Part shown: positions 1-12,235 of the stretch, in pieces
How positions within the stretch are numbered: position 1 is the first letter of the stretch
Layout: each line of letters begins with the position of its first letter
Origin: Scilla litardierei
Taxonomy: Eukaryota > Streptophyta > Magnoliopsida > Asparagales > Asparagaceae
Assembly (NCBI GenBank): GCA_030789695.1
Contig: CM061141.1
Location: forward strand, 169,274,807 to 169,338,806
DNA length: 64,000 nucleotides
Direction: 5' to 3'
Position numbers and translations under genes: made by a program
The notes under the pieces: generated by a model
Seen by the model: the letters and a program-made list of their open reading frames with translations, nothing else
What the model was told of the DNA's origin: nothing
Databases searched by the model: none

Positions 1-150
1 CCACTAGACGAAGGGTGAACTCGACATCTTCATCTACGAATTGCCCTCAAGTCGTGATTAGCTTCGTCATCAACCAAATACTTGTAATCATCGTGCCCTT
101 GATTCCCCACATTAATACAAATTCATTATGTATGGATCTGACCCGCAACA
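1..150 (+). repeat. 3' part of the 5' LTR
   Basis: The segment matches 3551-3700 with scattered substitutions and ends in the same CA dinucleotide, directly before a primer-binding-like sequence. The rest of this LTR lies upstream of the window. Confidence 0.8.
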
Positions 151-151
151 A

Positions 152-173
152 TTGGCGACGTCTGTGGGAACTT
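152..173 (+). other. Primer binding site, gypsy type
   Basis: TTGGCGACGTCTGTGGGAAC starts within two bases of the LTR end. It differs by one base from the TGGCGCCGTCTGTGGGAAC found after the LTRs at 42260 and, inverted, at 49911. Minus-strand DNA synthesis would start here. I do not assign the tRNA. Confidence 0.65.
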
Positions 174-186
174 AGGGTCACAGCCA

Positions 187-582
187 TGTCTAATCCCACA
201 CACTTCGACCCTTTCCTAACCGTGGCAAATACCCCATGAGAGACGATCCATGCCCTCTCGGAGGGATTCCCCCGACGGACGTGCCCCTGTGGGGACGGTG
301 AAGGCTATTCATGCCGTAGCCCGTGCTATCCACCAAGGCTTTGAAGCCCTTACAAAAATGACGAAGGATTGGGTACGGGTGGGACCAGGGCATCCACCGT
401 CCCCTTATCCCCAGCGCATGAGGCACAGCCCTCACCCCCAGATCGAAGACGAAGCAGCCGCTCGGCAAAAGGAGCCCAATAAAGAGACAACAGCCAACCA
501 AAGACATCTCGATGCGGACGTCGAAGCAGCTCAACTTAGGCGACTCGATGAAGAAGTTGTTGTTCAACAAGCACTCCCATAA
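187..582 (+). pseudogene. Possible remnant of a gag N-terminal region
   Basis: An ATG at 187 opens a short frame that stops at about 240, and a second open stretch of 110 codons runs from 250 to 582. The position just after the primer site is where gag begins in this class. The translated text is proline- and charge-rich and carries no domain I recognise. It could equally be non-coding leader. Called mainly on position. Confidence 0.25.
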
Positions 583-639
583 AGCTCCAACCCAAAATCG
601 AAGCTCCTTTGAGAAGGCCGACTAGGCGCCCTGGGGCTC

Positions 640-2400
640 AAGGTCTCGCAGGACGACCCGGGACGCGAAAATACAAGTTTTCCTTCGCTCTCACCTACCG
701 ATAAGTTTCGACTCACGTTTTTTTCAGACTTTTCTTATGAGAAGAAGCCCCAGATCAGGGTCGGCCTAATCGCAAAGAGCGAGCTTCCTTGTTGCAAGCA
801 CAGATCCGGGGCAAGCTTCCGAGCTGCGCCCCCGAAAGGTCGCCAAGGGCTTGGGGCAGGCTGCATAACTCGACCATTCCCTGTCATAGACCCAGTGCGA
901 GCTTCGAAATTACACCCCCAAGAGGGCATCCTCAGATGAAGGTTGTCCTCGACAGAGGTCATCCTCCCCCGACAGGTCGCCCATGGGTCCAGGGCAGGTT
1001 TCCAGACTGTGCCCCCAGCCAAGCAGGTTTTATTCTATCTACGACTTGCATCATTACATTTCAACTTACACACTTTTCGAGTTTTCTCTTGTGTACGAGA
1101 AATCACAGGTCGAGATCGGGTCGACTATGTGCCCCAGGTTTTATTCAATCTCCGACTTGTGTCATTACGTTTTCGACTTACACACTTTTCGAGTTTTCTC
1201 TAGTGTACGAGAAATCACAAGTCGAGATCAGGTCAACTATGTACCCCAGGTTTTATTCTATCTCCGATTTGTATCGTTACGTTTCGACTTACACACTCTT
1301 CGAGTTTTCTTTTGTGTGCGAGAAATCACAGGTTATGATCGGCCCGATCCTTGGAGGTGAGCTGACTCGCCATAAACCACACCTCCAGGGCAGGTCTCTG
1401 AGTCGCAAGCCCGAAGGGTCTCCAAGGGCTTGGCGCGAGCTACGCACCTCAACCCTCCCCTACCAAGATCCAGGACAAGCTTACGAGCTGCGTCCCCAAA
1501 AGGAGCATGGGGCATATGACCCCCCAGGGGTGCTTAAAGGGCCACACCCCCCGACTCACCCTCTCGAAGCCCTCCTGGGCATGTCACGGCCTGACTATCC
1601 ATAGCAGGTCGGTCCTCGCTATCCAAACCGAAGACGAGAGCGAGCTACCTCGTAGAAAAGATCCGGGGCAGGCTTCCGAGCTGCACCCCCGAAAGGTCGC
1701 CAAGGGCTTGGGGTAGGCTGCGTAACTCGACCCTTCCATGTCAGAGACCTAAGGCGAACTTCGAAACTGCACCCCCGAGAGGACATCCTTAGGTGAAGAT
1801 TGTCCTCGACGAATGTCATCCTCCCCCGACAGGTCGCCCATGGGTCCGGGGCAGGTTTCCGGACTGTGCCCCACCCGAACAGGTCTTCCTTCTCTCTCGC
1901 CTACCATTAAGTTTCGACTCACGTCCTCTTCAAACTTTCCTTGTGAGAAAAGCCACATGGCAGGATCGGCCTAATCGCAAAAAGCAAGCTGCCTGGCTGC
2001 AAGCAATGATCCGGAGCTGGCTTCTGAGCTGCGCCCCCGAAAGATCGCCAAGGGCTTGGGGCAGGCTACGTAACTCGACCCTTTCCTGTTAGAGACCCAG
2101 GGCGGGCTTCGGAACTAGGCCTCTGAGAAGGCGTCCTCATGTGAAGGTTGTCCTCGGTGAAGGTCATCCTCCCTTGGCAGGTCGCCCATGGGTCCAGGGA
2201 AGGTTTCCGGACTGCGCCCCCACCCAAGCAGGTCTTCACACTATCTCCGACGTATGTCAAGATGTTTCGAATCATGAACTTTTTGTGTTTTGGTGATATG
2301 AAAAACCCTAGATCAAGATTGGCATGATCACTAGGGGTGTGCTATTTCACCATGCTCGAACTCTGAGGCAAGCTTGAGCTGCGCCTTGATAGGTCACCCA
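640..2400 (+). repeat. Tandem and interspersed repeats inside the Tat-like element
   Basis: A block of about 250 bp occurs around 770-1024, 1640-1885 and 1985-2235. Each copy contains gcgcccccgaaaggtcgcca-like text and later gacaggtcgcccatgggtcc. Copies differ by substitutions and small indels. Open frames across this stretch follow the repeat and have no recognisable domain, so the region is treated as non-coding. Confidence 0.75.
1026..1340 (+). repeat. Three tandem copies of a 111-112 bp unit
   Basis: Units start at 1026, 1137 and 1249, each with ggttttattc. Each continues through a acacacttttcgag-like segment and a gagaaatcaca-like segment. The third copy is cut short before the ggtgagctgactcgcc text. 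The short unit nested in the longer repeats points to repeated local duplication. Confidence 0.85.
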
Positions 2401-2511
2401 GGCTTACGAAGCTCGCTACCAAACAAAAGGTAAAAAGAGATTCTCTAAAAATATTTCTAACGTGTCTACTCATCATTCAGTGCCTCTTCTGGCCAAAGAT
2501 CGTCCACACCA

Positions 2512-2526
2512 AATGCTGGGGGCAAT
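2512..2526 (+). other. Polypurine tract before the 3' LTR
   Basis: ATGCTGGGGGCAAT sits directly before TTTTACGCCC. In the gag-only element at 56357 the matching text is GATGGGGGCAAT followed by TGTTACGCCT. The similarity fixes the LTR boundary and places the element in the same broad group. Confidence 0.7.
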
Positions 2527-3700
2527 TTTTACGCCCTAAAGGCCGGCCTAGTGGATAAAGGCCCACTCAAATAACCCAACAACGATCCTCATCAGTGAGG
2601 ACCAGTTCGCCAAGGTGAAGAGGAGCTCGCCAAGTCTTAGGGAAGCTCGTCCAAGCAGAGTGGCAAGCTTGTCAACCGAATCAAAGAGAAGAGCCCTCCG
2701 GTTGATCGTACATGTTCTACGCTAGCTCGCCCCAGAGTAGCTCGCCCTGAGGCAACTCGTCTACCTCTCTACCCCGAAGCAGTTTTCCCGACAGGCTTGT
2801 CAACCGAATCAAAGAGAAGAGCCCTCCGGTTGATCGTACATGTTCTACGCAAGCTCGCCCCAGAGTAGCTCGCCCTGAGGCAACTCGTCTACCTCTCTAC
2901 CCCGAAGCAGTTTTCCCGACAAGGGAGGTGACATGCCACTAACATCACTGCCAGTTTCACTACAGACAAAGTCTGGCAAAGGCGCACCAGGCTGCTCCGC
3001 AGCTTGAAAGCTTGCCAAAAGTGCGCCTGACATTTACGGCTCTGACAGACTGACAAAAGTGCACCTGACACCACCTTACACCATCAATTCGGAAAATATC
3101 TCTGACACTGCTCACCACCTTATCGTTTCACCACTCAAGTGCCAGCTGGTTGATTCGACATCTGACAGGGTGGCAATCAACTACCTCTCAGGCCTATAAA
3201 TACTTCCTCTACTCCAACAAGGAGAGGGGCTGGTTGGTTGGTCAAATCTGTAAGAAACCCCTAACACATCTACATACATTCAAGGTCGGATATCCTCCAC
3301 ATATTCGGGCCTTCTACACTAGTTTGACACGCAAGCATCGATCTGCCTCTAAGATCGCCCTATGTGTCCGACTTTCTCCTCAAGTCATCAACTGATTTAA
3401 GTATCTGAGGGGCTACAGGATGATAGCCGGACCAACCTTTCTGACGAGTTGCTCGTCTTACATGAACTTTGCCCCAGCCACCAGCAAACTAGCGATCTGT
3501 CGCAACCCTCGCCAACTGATGAGGGCCCTTCATCAATCAGCGAGCTAATTCCACCAGACGAAGGGCAAACTCGACATCCTCATCTACGAATCTCCCTCAA
3601 GTCGCGATTAGCCTTGTCATCAACCAAATACTTGTAATCATCGTGCCCTTGATTCCCCACATTAATACAAATTCATTGTGTGCCGATCTGACCCGCAACA
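2527..3700 (+). repeat. 3' LTR of the Tat-like element
   Basis: The segment runs from TTTTACGCCC, a decayed form of the TGTTACGCC start, to the CA at 3700. Its last 150 bp match the 5' LTR fragment. It contains a 128-bp internal duplication. Unrelated AT-rich DNA starts at 3701. Confidence 0.75.
2667..2922 (+). repeat. 128-bp tandem duplication inside the LTR
   Basis: The text from gcttgtcaaccgaatcaaag to gcagttttcccgaca occurs at 2667 and again at 2795 with almost no differences. The near identity suggests the duplication is recent compared with the decay of the element. Confidence 0.9.
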
Positions 3701-4030
3701 ATATCCCTTAAATTTTTCAGTTATTTTTCATCCTACATTCACTTTCCAATATTTGATAAAATATATCTCCAATTGTACAACAACATTTAATGTTTGTGGA
3801 AGTGAAAGTGTATGTGTAGAAATCGAACATGTCATGGTTATTTAGAAAAACAAACATGCACATGTAGCTATAACAATAATACATCAATTTCTAATGGATA
3901 TGAATCTCATTCATTAAAACCAATTTAATGATTCAAAAGAAGATACACATTAAGCACAATTTTTGTAGCTTTTTGTATTTTCCTTTTTTTGTTTTGTGTT
4001 TATAAAGAACTAAAGCATCCTCACAAATGA
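3701..4030. other. AT-rich stretch, nothing recognised
   Basis: About 330 bp of AT-rich sequence between the end of the Tat-like LTR and the decayed copia gag. I see no open frame with a known motif, no repeat shared with the rest of the window and no LTR end. It may be the unrecognised downstream part of the copia remnant. Confidence 0.5.
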
Positions 4031-4031
4031 A

Positions 4032-6057
4032 CTAGCACACAAACAAAATCAAATCAAGCACACAAACAAAACAAATGTATCCATTACGCTCAATCAAGAA
4101 AACGTACCTTCGCGATGTCGTTTGGCTAAGGAACTTTTTAATGAAATGCGACGTCCAATCCATAGTTCCTCGCCACTCCATATTACATACACGGAAGATG
4201 TTATGTGACCTTGGAATCCAACAAGGTCCACTCACGTTAGTCATCAAACTCTTAGGAACCCAAATTTGTTTAAACATTATGTTTTGGTTCATATATTTGC
4301 AATAACGAGAAGTATGACCAACACATCCCCATGTAAAGCACTTTGTATGAATATTTCTAGCTTTTGTTATCTCTGTGTGAACTTTTCTATATTTTGACTT
4401 TTCAACCCGTTTCAGATCATATTCAAGTCCACGCATATTATTCCCATATATTTGGTTTCCAAGAATTATATCCAAAGATTGTTTTTCCACACCAAATTTC
4501 TTTATGGTCAATTCTAGGTTCGTGAATTTAGATTTCAAACTAGTATTTTCGTACACAGGCAAAGTGCATTTACTAATGAAATCTTTCTTATTGTCCTCTT
4601 CATTCTTTTTCATGTTTTCAGCTTTCTTTTCAAAATCAATTATTTTTTCTTTAAGCTCATTATTTAGCATGCACATCTTTTCAATAAGCTCTTTATTTTC
4701 AGTTTCTAGTTTAATCAGTTTTTCTTTATACATGCTATTTTCTTTTAATAAAGTGGGACAAATAAGACATTCAACTTTTTCATGCAAGCTAGATTTTTTC
4801 TTTTTCAACATGGTGATGGTAGACTTACATGTAACAACTTTTTCTTTCAGATTATCAATCTCTTTAGACATGTCACAATTTTCTTGTTGCAATTTAAAGT
4901 TACCATTCCTATAGCAATCTAAAGTAGATCTAGCTCATCAATTTTATCTTGCATTCCCTCACAAATATTCCAAAGTTCAACTTTAGTGCAAGATTTTACC
5001 TCGTCGTGCTTTTCCATTAAGCAAAGTGAGGAGTGTACAATCTCCTCCTGAGTTTCATCTTCGATATCCATATCCCACGTTATTGCTAAAGATTTTCCTT
5101 TCTTTTCAGCGACGTTATTCTTTTCTTGTGGGCAATTCCTTATGAAGTGTCACTTTTTCCTGCATTTAAAACATTCCATTTTATTAGTAGTATTCTGTTC
5201 AGAGGAATTTCTAGCAGGATTATATTTGTTAAATCGACTAAACCTTTGCGCCATCTCAGCTCTTCCTTGGTCGGGCTTGATGTATCTTCTTAAGTTTCTG
5301 ACCATCAGTGCTTGCTCCTAACCAAGATCAACATCGTCATCTTAGCTTGAAGAGCTAGTGGTTTGGGAGCATTGGTCTCTGGTTTCTCTCTTGATTCAAT
5401 ACTATGTAGTTCAAGCTCATGGGATATTAAGTTACCTATCAAGTCATCCACTCTCATCTTTGATATATCTTAAGCTTCTTGAATGGATGCAACTTTAGGA
5501 TGGAAGGAGCTCGACAACGCTCTCAAGATCTTCCTCATCTGCTCCAGACTAGAGTATGGCTTACCAAGGGAGCTGGACTTTGTAGACGATGTCTGTGAAC
5601 CTCGCAAACATCTCTTTGATGGATTCTGATGGAAGCATGCGGAAGCTCTCATATTCTGTACTCAACAAAGAAAGTCTGGACTCCTTCACCCGCGACATTG
5701 CCTCATGCGTCACCTCCAGCGTATGCCATATTTCTTGCGCAGTTAAACATTGTGAGATACGATTAAATTCAGCTTTATCCAAAGAGCAAATAAGTGCATT
5801 CATAGCTCTACCGTTCAATGAATAAAGTTTTTTTATCAGCAACATCCCATTTTTCTTTTGGTTTTAGAATTTCAATATCTTCAATTTTAATAGTGGGGCA
5901 TTCATATCCTTTTTCAACAATGTCCCACACATCATAATCAATAAACACTAAGTAACTTTAATTCTCGCTTTCCAATAGGCAAAGTCTACTCCATTAAACT
6001 TAGGGGGTCGGACAATAGACTATCCTTCACCCAATGCTAAATCAGAGATATTCATGG
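4032..6057 (-). pseudogene. Copia gag pseudogene
   Basis: From the ATG at 6057, scattered frames encode a decayed capsid-type region. The order is an early motif with tyrosine-tryptophan-lysine-alanine-arginine, then a UBN2-like helical core (about 5845-5470). Next comes a zinc knuckle of the form CFKC..H....C near 5180-5145, interrupted by a stop. A long lysine/glutamate coiled coil follows (about 4890-4500), then a second cysteine-rich motif, CFTWGCVGHTSRYC, near 4345, whose second cysteine is replaced. Several stops and frame changes occur, so no functional product is expected. Gag coats the RNA in virus-like particles. Confidence 0.75.
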
Positions 6058-6080
6058 TTAATCTAGCCTAGATCTTCTAA

Positions 6081-6095
6081 CCTGCTCTGATACCG
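6081..6095 (-). other. Primer binding site, initiator-Met tRNA type
   Basis: The minus strand reads CGGTATCAGAGCAGG two bases from the LTR end. It matches the copia consensus TGGTATCAGAGC except for the first base. Confidence 0.8.
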
Positions 6096-6097
6096 CT

Positions 6098-7000
6098 TGT
6101 TGGATCTGAATTTAAGCCTAGAGGTGGGTGAATAGGCTAATAAAAGTTCTCGTGAACACACAAGCAATCACATGCGGTTATAATCAGATGCAGGGTAAAT
6201 AAAAGCAAACACAGAGTGCACAGCAGATTTACCATGGTTCGGTCGCCCCAACGACCTACTCCAGCCCCAAAGCAATTACTAGCATTAATATGATACTGGG
6301 TACAACCGTTAAGCTCCCCGAGCCCCAACTCTCGGCTCACCCGGTTCAGTACCGCACTCACCAAAGTGCTAAACACTATTAATCTAGTAACGCTCTCTCT
6401 TGACAAGCACCAACTCGTCAAGACCCTCTTGTCTAGCCCCAACTAGACAAGACCCGAAAAGAATGAATAAGTAACCTACAAAGATCGATATACCAAGTAC
6501 ACGAATATAAAGTAATAAGAGTTTAGAAAAGCTCAGTTCGTGTCGATGTCATCGTCTCTGTCGATCAGCGCGTCGTCAACATCACGCTTGCACAAACAGT
6601 GTCTCAATCCGATTTCTGGATCTCAAGATATAGCCCTCTGAAGTTCGATATGCAAATCTACCCGAATCTGGTCTGTACGTAAATCAAGTCTCTGTTGTGC
6701 AGAATCGGCAGCAGTCTGTGTGTAAAGTATGTTTCCACCCCGTCTTCCAGAAATTGTAGTAAATCGAACCGAGCTCAGAAAAATCCGAATAAATACTGGT
6801 TGGATTCGTAAGCTCGTTCTCTTCGTTTGAAAAATAAGAAAGGGCCGATTTGGATGCTCTTGTGGAAAGAAATTCTCAGATCTTTGAAGTACGTCATATG
6901 GCTTGGAATTTGATCTCTTGGACTTTGTTTCTTCAAAGACGGTGGCCTTGGTTACGCGAAATCATCGATCGTTGTTTCCAACTACACGTTGTATCTAACA
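6098..7000 (-). repeat. Copia 5' LTR, 903 bp
   Basis: On the plus strand the block begins TGTTGGATCT and ends GTATCTAACA, giving TGTT...AACA terminal inverted bases. The primer site abuts one end and the satellite starts at 7001 at the other. It is a single copy in the window, so identity with a partner LTR cannot be measured. Confidence 0.8.
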
Positions 7001-10000
7001 GTTTGTCTTCTCTTAATTTTTCTGTTGAAGATGGTGGTCTTCCTGGTTCCAATGGAAATTTTTGCGGATTTTTCTTATCTTGAGGCTGTTTTTCTACATT
7101 TTCTGGATCCTTTTATGAAATGATATGATTTTTTGGCCAAATTTTGTCATCTCCATTTTTCCGATGAAGATCACGATCTTCCAGTTCCAACGAACATTTT
7201 TGCAGATTTTTCTAAGCTAGGGATATTTTCTACATATTCTGGAAAATATGGATCTTTATATTAAATGATAGGTTTTTATAGCCTAATTTTGTCATCTCTT
7301 ATTTTTCAGTTGAAGATAGCGGTCTTTCGGTTCCAACTGACTTTTTACGTATTATTCTGACCTCGGGGCTATTTTCTAAATTTTCTGGAATATTTGTATC
7401 TTTTTATTAAATGATATGATTTATGGCCTAGTTGAAGATGATGATCTCTCAACGGACATTTTGCGTAATTTTCTAAGCTCAATGCTATTTTTTACATTTT
7501 ATTGAAGATGTGGATCTTTTTATTAAATGAAATGATTTTTGTAGCCTAATTTTGTCTTCTCTTATTTTTTCAGTTGAACATGGTGATCTCCCGGTTCCAA
7601 CGAACATCATTTTGGATTTTTCTGAGCTCGAAACTATTTTCTACATTTTAAGGAAGTTATGGTTCTTTTTATTAAATGATATGATTTTTTGGCCTAATTT
7701 TATTTTCTCTTATTTTTTATTTGAAGATGGCAGATATTTTTGCAGATTTTTCTGAGCTCGGGAATATTTTCTTCGGATTATTGAAGATGTGGTTCATTTT
7801 ATTAAATGATATGATTTTTATAAACTAAGTTTGTCTTCTCTTATTTTTCAGTTGAAGATGGTGATATCTTGTTTCCAACGGAATTTTTTGTCGATTTTTT
7901 CGATCTCGGGGCTATTTTCTAAATTTTATGGAAGATATGTATCTTTTTATTAAATGATATGATTTTTATAGACTAAGTTTGTCTTCTCTTATTTTTCTGT
8001 TGAATATGGTGATCTTCCGGTTCCAACGGACTTTTTTGTGAATTTTCTGATCTATATGCTATTTTCTATATTTTCTGTATGATATGTACCTTTATATTAA
8101 ATTATAGGATTTTTATTACCTAATTTTGTCTTCCCCTATTTTTCAATTGAAGATGGCGATCTCCTGGTTACAACGGACATTTTTGTTGATTTTTCTGAGC
8201 TCGGTGTTATTTTTTTCATTTTCTTGAATAAATGGATATTTTTATCAAATGATATGCTTTTTGTAGTCTAATTTTGTCTTCTCTTTTTTAGTTAAATATG
8301 GCGATCTTTCGATTCCAATGGACATTTTAGCGGATTTTTTTGAGTTCGGTGCTCATTTTCTACATTTTCTCGAAGATATGGATATTTTTATTAAATGATA
8401 TGATTTTTTTGCCTAATTTTGTCTTATCTTATTTTTTCGTTAAAGATGGCGATCTGCCGGTTTCAAGGACATTTTTGTGGGATTTTATGAGCTCCGCACT
8501 ATTTTCTACTTTTTCTATAAGATAAGATTATTTATATTAAATCTTATGATTTTTATAGCCTAATTTTATCTTCTTTTATTTTCCAGTTGAAAATGGCGAT
8601 CTCCCAGTTCCAACATATATTTTTAGGAATTTTTTGAGATCGGAGCTATTTTCTACATTTTCTTGGAGACATGGATATTTTCATTAAATGATATGATTGT
8701 TATAGCCTAAATTTGTTCTCTTATTTTTCAGTTGAAGAAGATGATCTCCCGGTTCCAACAGACATTTTATGGGTCATTTTATTAAATGATTTGTTTTTTT
8801 CTACAGTAAGATTGTCTTCTCTTATTTTTCACTCGTAAATGGTGATCTCCCGGTTCCAACAGGCATTTTTGCAGATTTTTCTCACTACGAGACTATTTTC
8901 TACATTTTCTGAAAGACAGATCTTTTCATTAAATGATATGATTTTTGGCATAATTTTATCTTCTCTTATTTTTTTTCAGTTGAACATAGTGATCACCCGG
9001 TTCGAACGGACATTTTTGCAGATTTTTTTTGAGATCGGAGCAATTTTCTGCATTTTATGTAAGAAATGGATCTTTTCATTAAGTGATATGATTTTTATAG
9101 CATAAGTTTGTCTTCTCTTATTTTTTTTAGTTGAAGATCGTGATCTCCCGGTTCCAACGAACATTTTTGCAGATTTTTCTTAGCTCGGGACAATTTTTCT
9201 ACATTTTCTGGAAGATATGGATCGTTTGATTAAATGATATGATTTTTGGCCTAATTTTGTCTTCTATTATTTTTTTTAATTGAAGATTATGATTACAACA
9301 GACATTTTTGATCATTTTCCTGAAGTCTGAGCCATTTTCTAAATTTTCTGTAAGATATGAATCTTTATATTAAATAATATGATTTTTATAGCTTAAGTTT
9401 GCCTTATCTTATTTTTAAGTTGAAGATGGCGATCTCCAGGTTCCGACAGACATTTTTGTTGATTTTTCTGAGCTCTTAGTTATTTTCTATATTTTCTGAA
9501 AGATATATCTTTTTATTAAATGATATGATTTTTGGCCTAATTTTTTCTTGCCTGATTTTTCAGTTGAAGATGGCGATCTCCCGATTTCAACGTTCCTTTT
9601 TGCGGATTTTTCTCAGCTCCAGGCTAATTTCCACATTTTCTAGAAGATATGGATCATTTTATTAAATGATATGATTTTTTGGCCTAATCTTGTTTTCTCT
9701 TATTTTCATATTGCAGATGGGGATCTCCTGGTTCCCACAGATATTTTTGCGTATTTTTCTGAGCTACTGGTTATTTTCGACATTTTCTGGAAATTATGGT
9801 TATGTATTTTACATGAGATGATTTTAAGGCCAAATTTTGTCTTCTCTTATTTTCCAGCTGAATTTGGCAATCTCCCTGTTCCAACGGACATTTTTGCGGA
9901 TTTTACCGTGTTCCGAGCCATTTTCTACCTTTTATTGAAGAAATAGATCTTTATATTAAGTGATATGGTTTTTTGGTCTGATTTTGTCTTCTCCTATTTT

Positions 10001-12066
10001 TTAAGTTGAATATGTCATTCTTCCAATTCCAACGGAATTTTTTGTGGATTGTTCTGAGCGCGGGGATATTTTCTAGATTTTATTAAAGATATGGATCATT
10101 TTATTAAATGATATGATTTTTAAGGCCTAATTTTGTCTTCTCTTATTTTTCAGTTGAAAATGGCCATCTCTTGGTTCCAATATACATTTTTGCGAATTTT
10201 TCTGAGCGCGAAGCTCATTTATACATTTTCTGGAAGATATGTATCTTTTTATTAAATGAAATGATTTTTTGGCCTAATTTTATCTTCTCTTATTTTTCAA
10301 TTGAAGATGTCGATCTCCGGTTCCAACGAACATTTTTATGTATTTTTCATGTAAAGATATGAATCTATATATTAAATGATATGATTTTTATAGCTTAAAT
10401 TGTCTTCTCTTATATTTCAGTTGAAGATGAGGATCTCTTGGTTCCAGTGGACATTTTTGCGGATTTTTCAAAGCTCACGGCTATTTTCTATAGTTTATTG
10501 ACGATAAAGATCATTTAATTAAATGATATGCGTTTTATAGACTAACGTTGTCTTCTCTTATTTTTTCTGTTGAAAATGGCAATCTCTCGATTCGGAGAAA
10601 CAAATTGGTGGATTATTCAGACCTCGAGGCTATTTTCTATATTTTCTGAAAGATATGAATCTTTTTATTAAATTATATGATTTTTTTGCCTAAATTTGTC
10701 ATCTCTTACTTTTCAGATGAATATGGCGATCTTCCTGTTCCAACGGACATTTTTGTGGATTTTTCTCAGCTCCGGGATATTTTCTACATTTTCTGTAAGA
10801 TAAGGATCTTTAGATTAAATGATTTGATTTTTATAGCCAAATTTTGTCTTCTCTTATTTTTCAATTGAAGATGATGATCTCCCGATGGGCGTTTTGCAGA
10901 TTTTTTCTAAGCTCAAAGCTATTTTTAAATTTTTATTGAAGATATGGATTTTTTTATTAAATGATATGATTTTTGTAGCCTAAATTTTGTCTTATCTTAT
11001 TTTTTCCATTGAACATGGCGATCTCCTAGTTCCAACAGACATCTTTTCGGCTTTTTTGAGCTCAGAACTATTTTTCTACATTTTTGGGAAGTTATGGAAC
11101 TTTTTATTAAATGATATGAATTTTTGCCCTAATTTTGTCGTCTCTTATTTTTTATTTGAAGATGGCAAATTCCTGTTTCCAACAAACATTTTTGTAGATT
11201 TTCTGAGCTTGGGAATATTTTCTATAGTTTATTGAAGATGTGGTTCATTTTATTAAATGATATGATTTTTATTGACTAAGTTTGTCTTCTCATATTTTTC
11301 AGTCGAAGATGGTGCTATTCCGTTTCCAATGGAATTTTTGCGAATTTTTCTGATCTCAGGGCTATTTTCTAAATATTATAGAAGATATGTATCTTTTTAT
11401 TAAATGATATGATTTTTACTACATAAGTTTGTCTTCTCTTATTTTTCAATTAAAGTTGGCGATGTCCTTGCTCCAACAGACATTTTTGCGGATTTTTCTG
11501 AGTTCGTGACTATTTTTCTACATTTTCTGGAAGATATGTATCTTTTTATTAAATGATATGATTTTTGGACTAATTTTGTATTCTCTTTTTTTTGTTAAAG
11601 ATGGCGATCTCCTTGTTCTAACGGACTTTTTGCAGATTTTTCTGAGTCCGGGCAATTTTCTTCATTTTCTGTAAGATTTGGTTCTTTATATTAAATGATA
11701 TGATTTTTATAGTATATTTTTTGTCTTCTCTTATTTTTTTCAGTTGAAAATGGCGATCTCTTGGTTTCACCGAAACTTTTTGCGTATTTTCTGAGCTCGG
11801 TGCTATTATATATATTTTCTGAAAGATAAGGATCTTTAATTAATTGATATGATTTTTGTTTCCTAATTTTGTCTTCTCTTATTTTTCAGTTGATGATGGC
11901 AATCTTTTTATTAAACGATATCATTTTTTGGCCTAATTTTGTCTTCTCATATATTCGGTTGAAGATAGCGATCTTCTGGTTCTAACGGACATTTTTGCGG
12001 ATCTTTCTAAACTGTGGACTATTTTTCACATATTCTGGAAGATATGGAACATTTTATTAAATGATA

Positions 12067-12235
12067 TCAGAGAAGACAAAATTAGGCCAAATTGTCCGTT
12101 GAAACCGGGAAAACGCCATCTTCAACTGAAATATAAGAGACGAAGAAATTTGGAACTGGGAAATCGCCATCTTCATCTATAAAAATGTCTGTTGTAACCG
12201 AAAAATCGCCATCTTCAACAGATAAGATTTCTATA
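12067..12235 (-). repeat. Inverted satellite block, copy 1
   Basis: Between atgatatcagagaagac and gataagatttctatatatc the text is the reverse complement of satellite landmarks: cgccatcttcaactgaaa, cgccatcttcatctataaaa and cgccatcttcaacagataag. Similar blocks occur at 16262, 26190 and 41143, always in the same sequence context. Confidence 0.8.

Larger units (their letters stand above)
1..3700 (+). mobile_element. Non-autonomous Tat-like LTR element (5' end cut by window)
   Basis: Bases 1-150 and about 3551-3700 are near copies of each other and both end in acccgcaaca, so they are the 3' parts of two LTRs in the same orientation. A gypsy-type primer site follows the first copy and a purine-rich tract precedes the second. 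The interior, about 2.4 kb, holds only short open frames and tandem repeats. No protease, reverse transcriptase or integrase motif was found in any frame. This is the layout of a large non-autonomous derivative that depends on proteins made elsewhere. The 5' target duplication lies outside the window, so the insertion cannot be fully verified. Confidence 0.75.
4032..7000 (-). mobile_element. Truncated copia (Sirevirus-like) element
   Basis: Read on the minus strand, an LTR (7000-6098) is followed by a copia primer site (about 6095-6081) and a broken gag (6057-4032). Protease, integrase and RT are absent, and the element ends near 4030 without a 3' LTR. Long gag, internal coiled coil and two zinc knuckles fit the Sirevirus group. 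It abuts the satellite array exactly at the LTR end. Confidence 0.75.

Noticed and set aside
789..1604. 271-codon open frame in the first element
   Set aside because: It follows the tandem repeats, reading repeated units, and has no domain.
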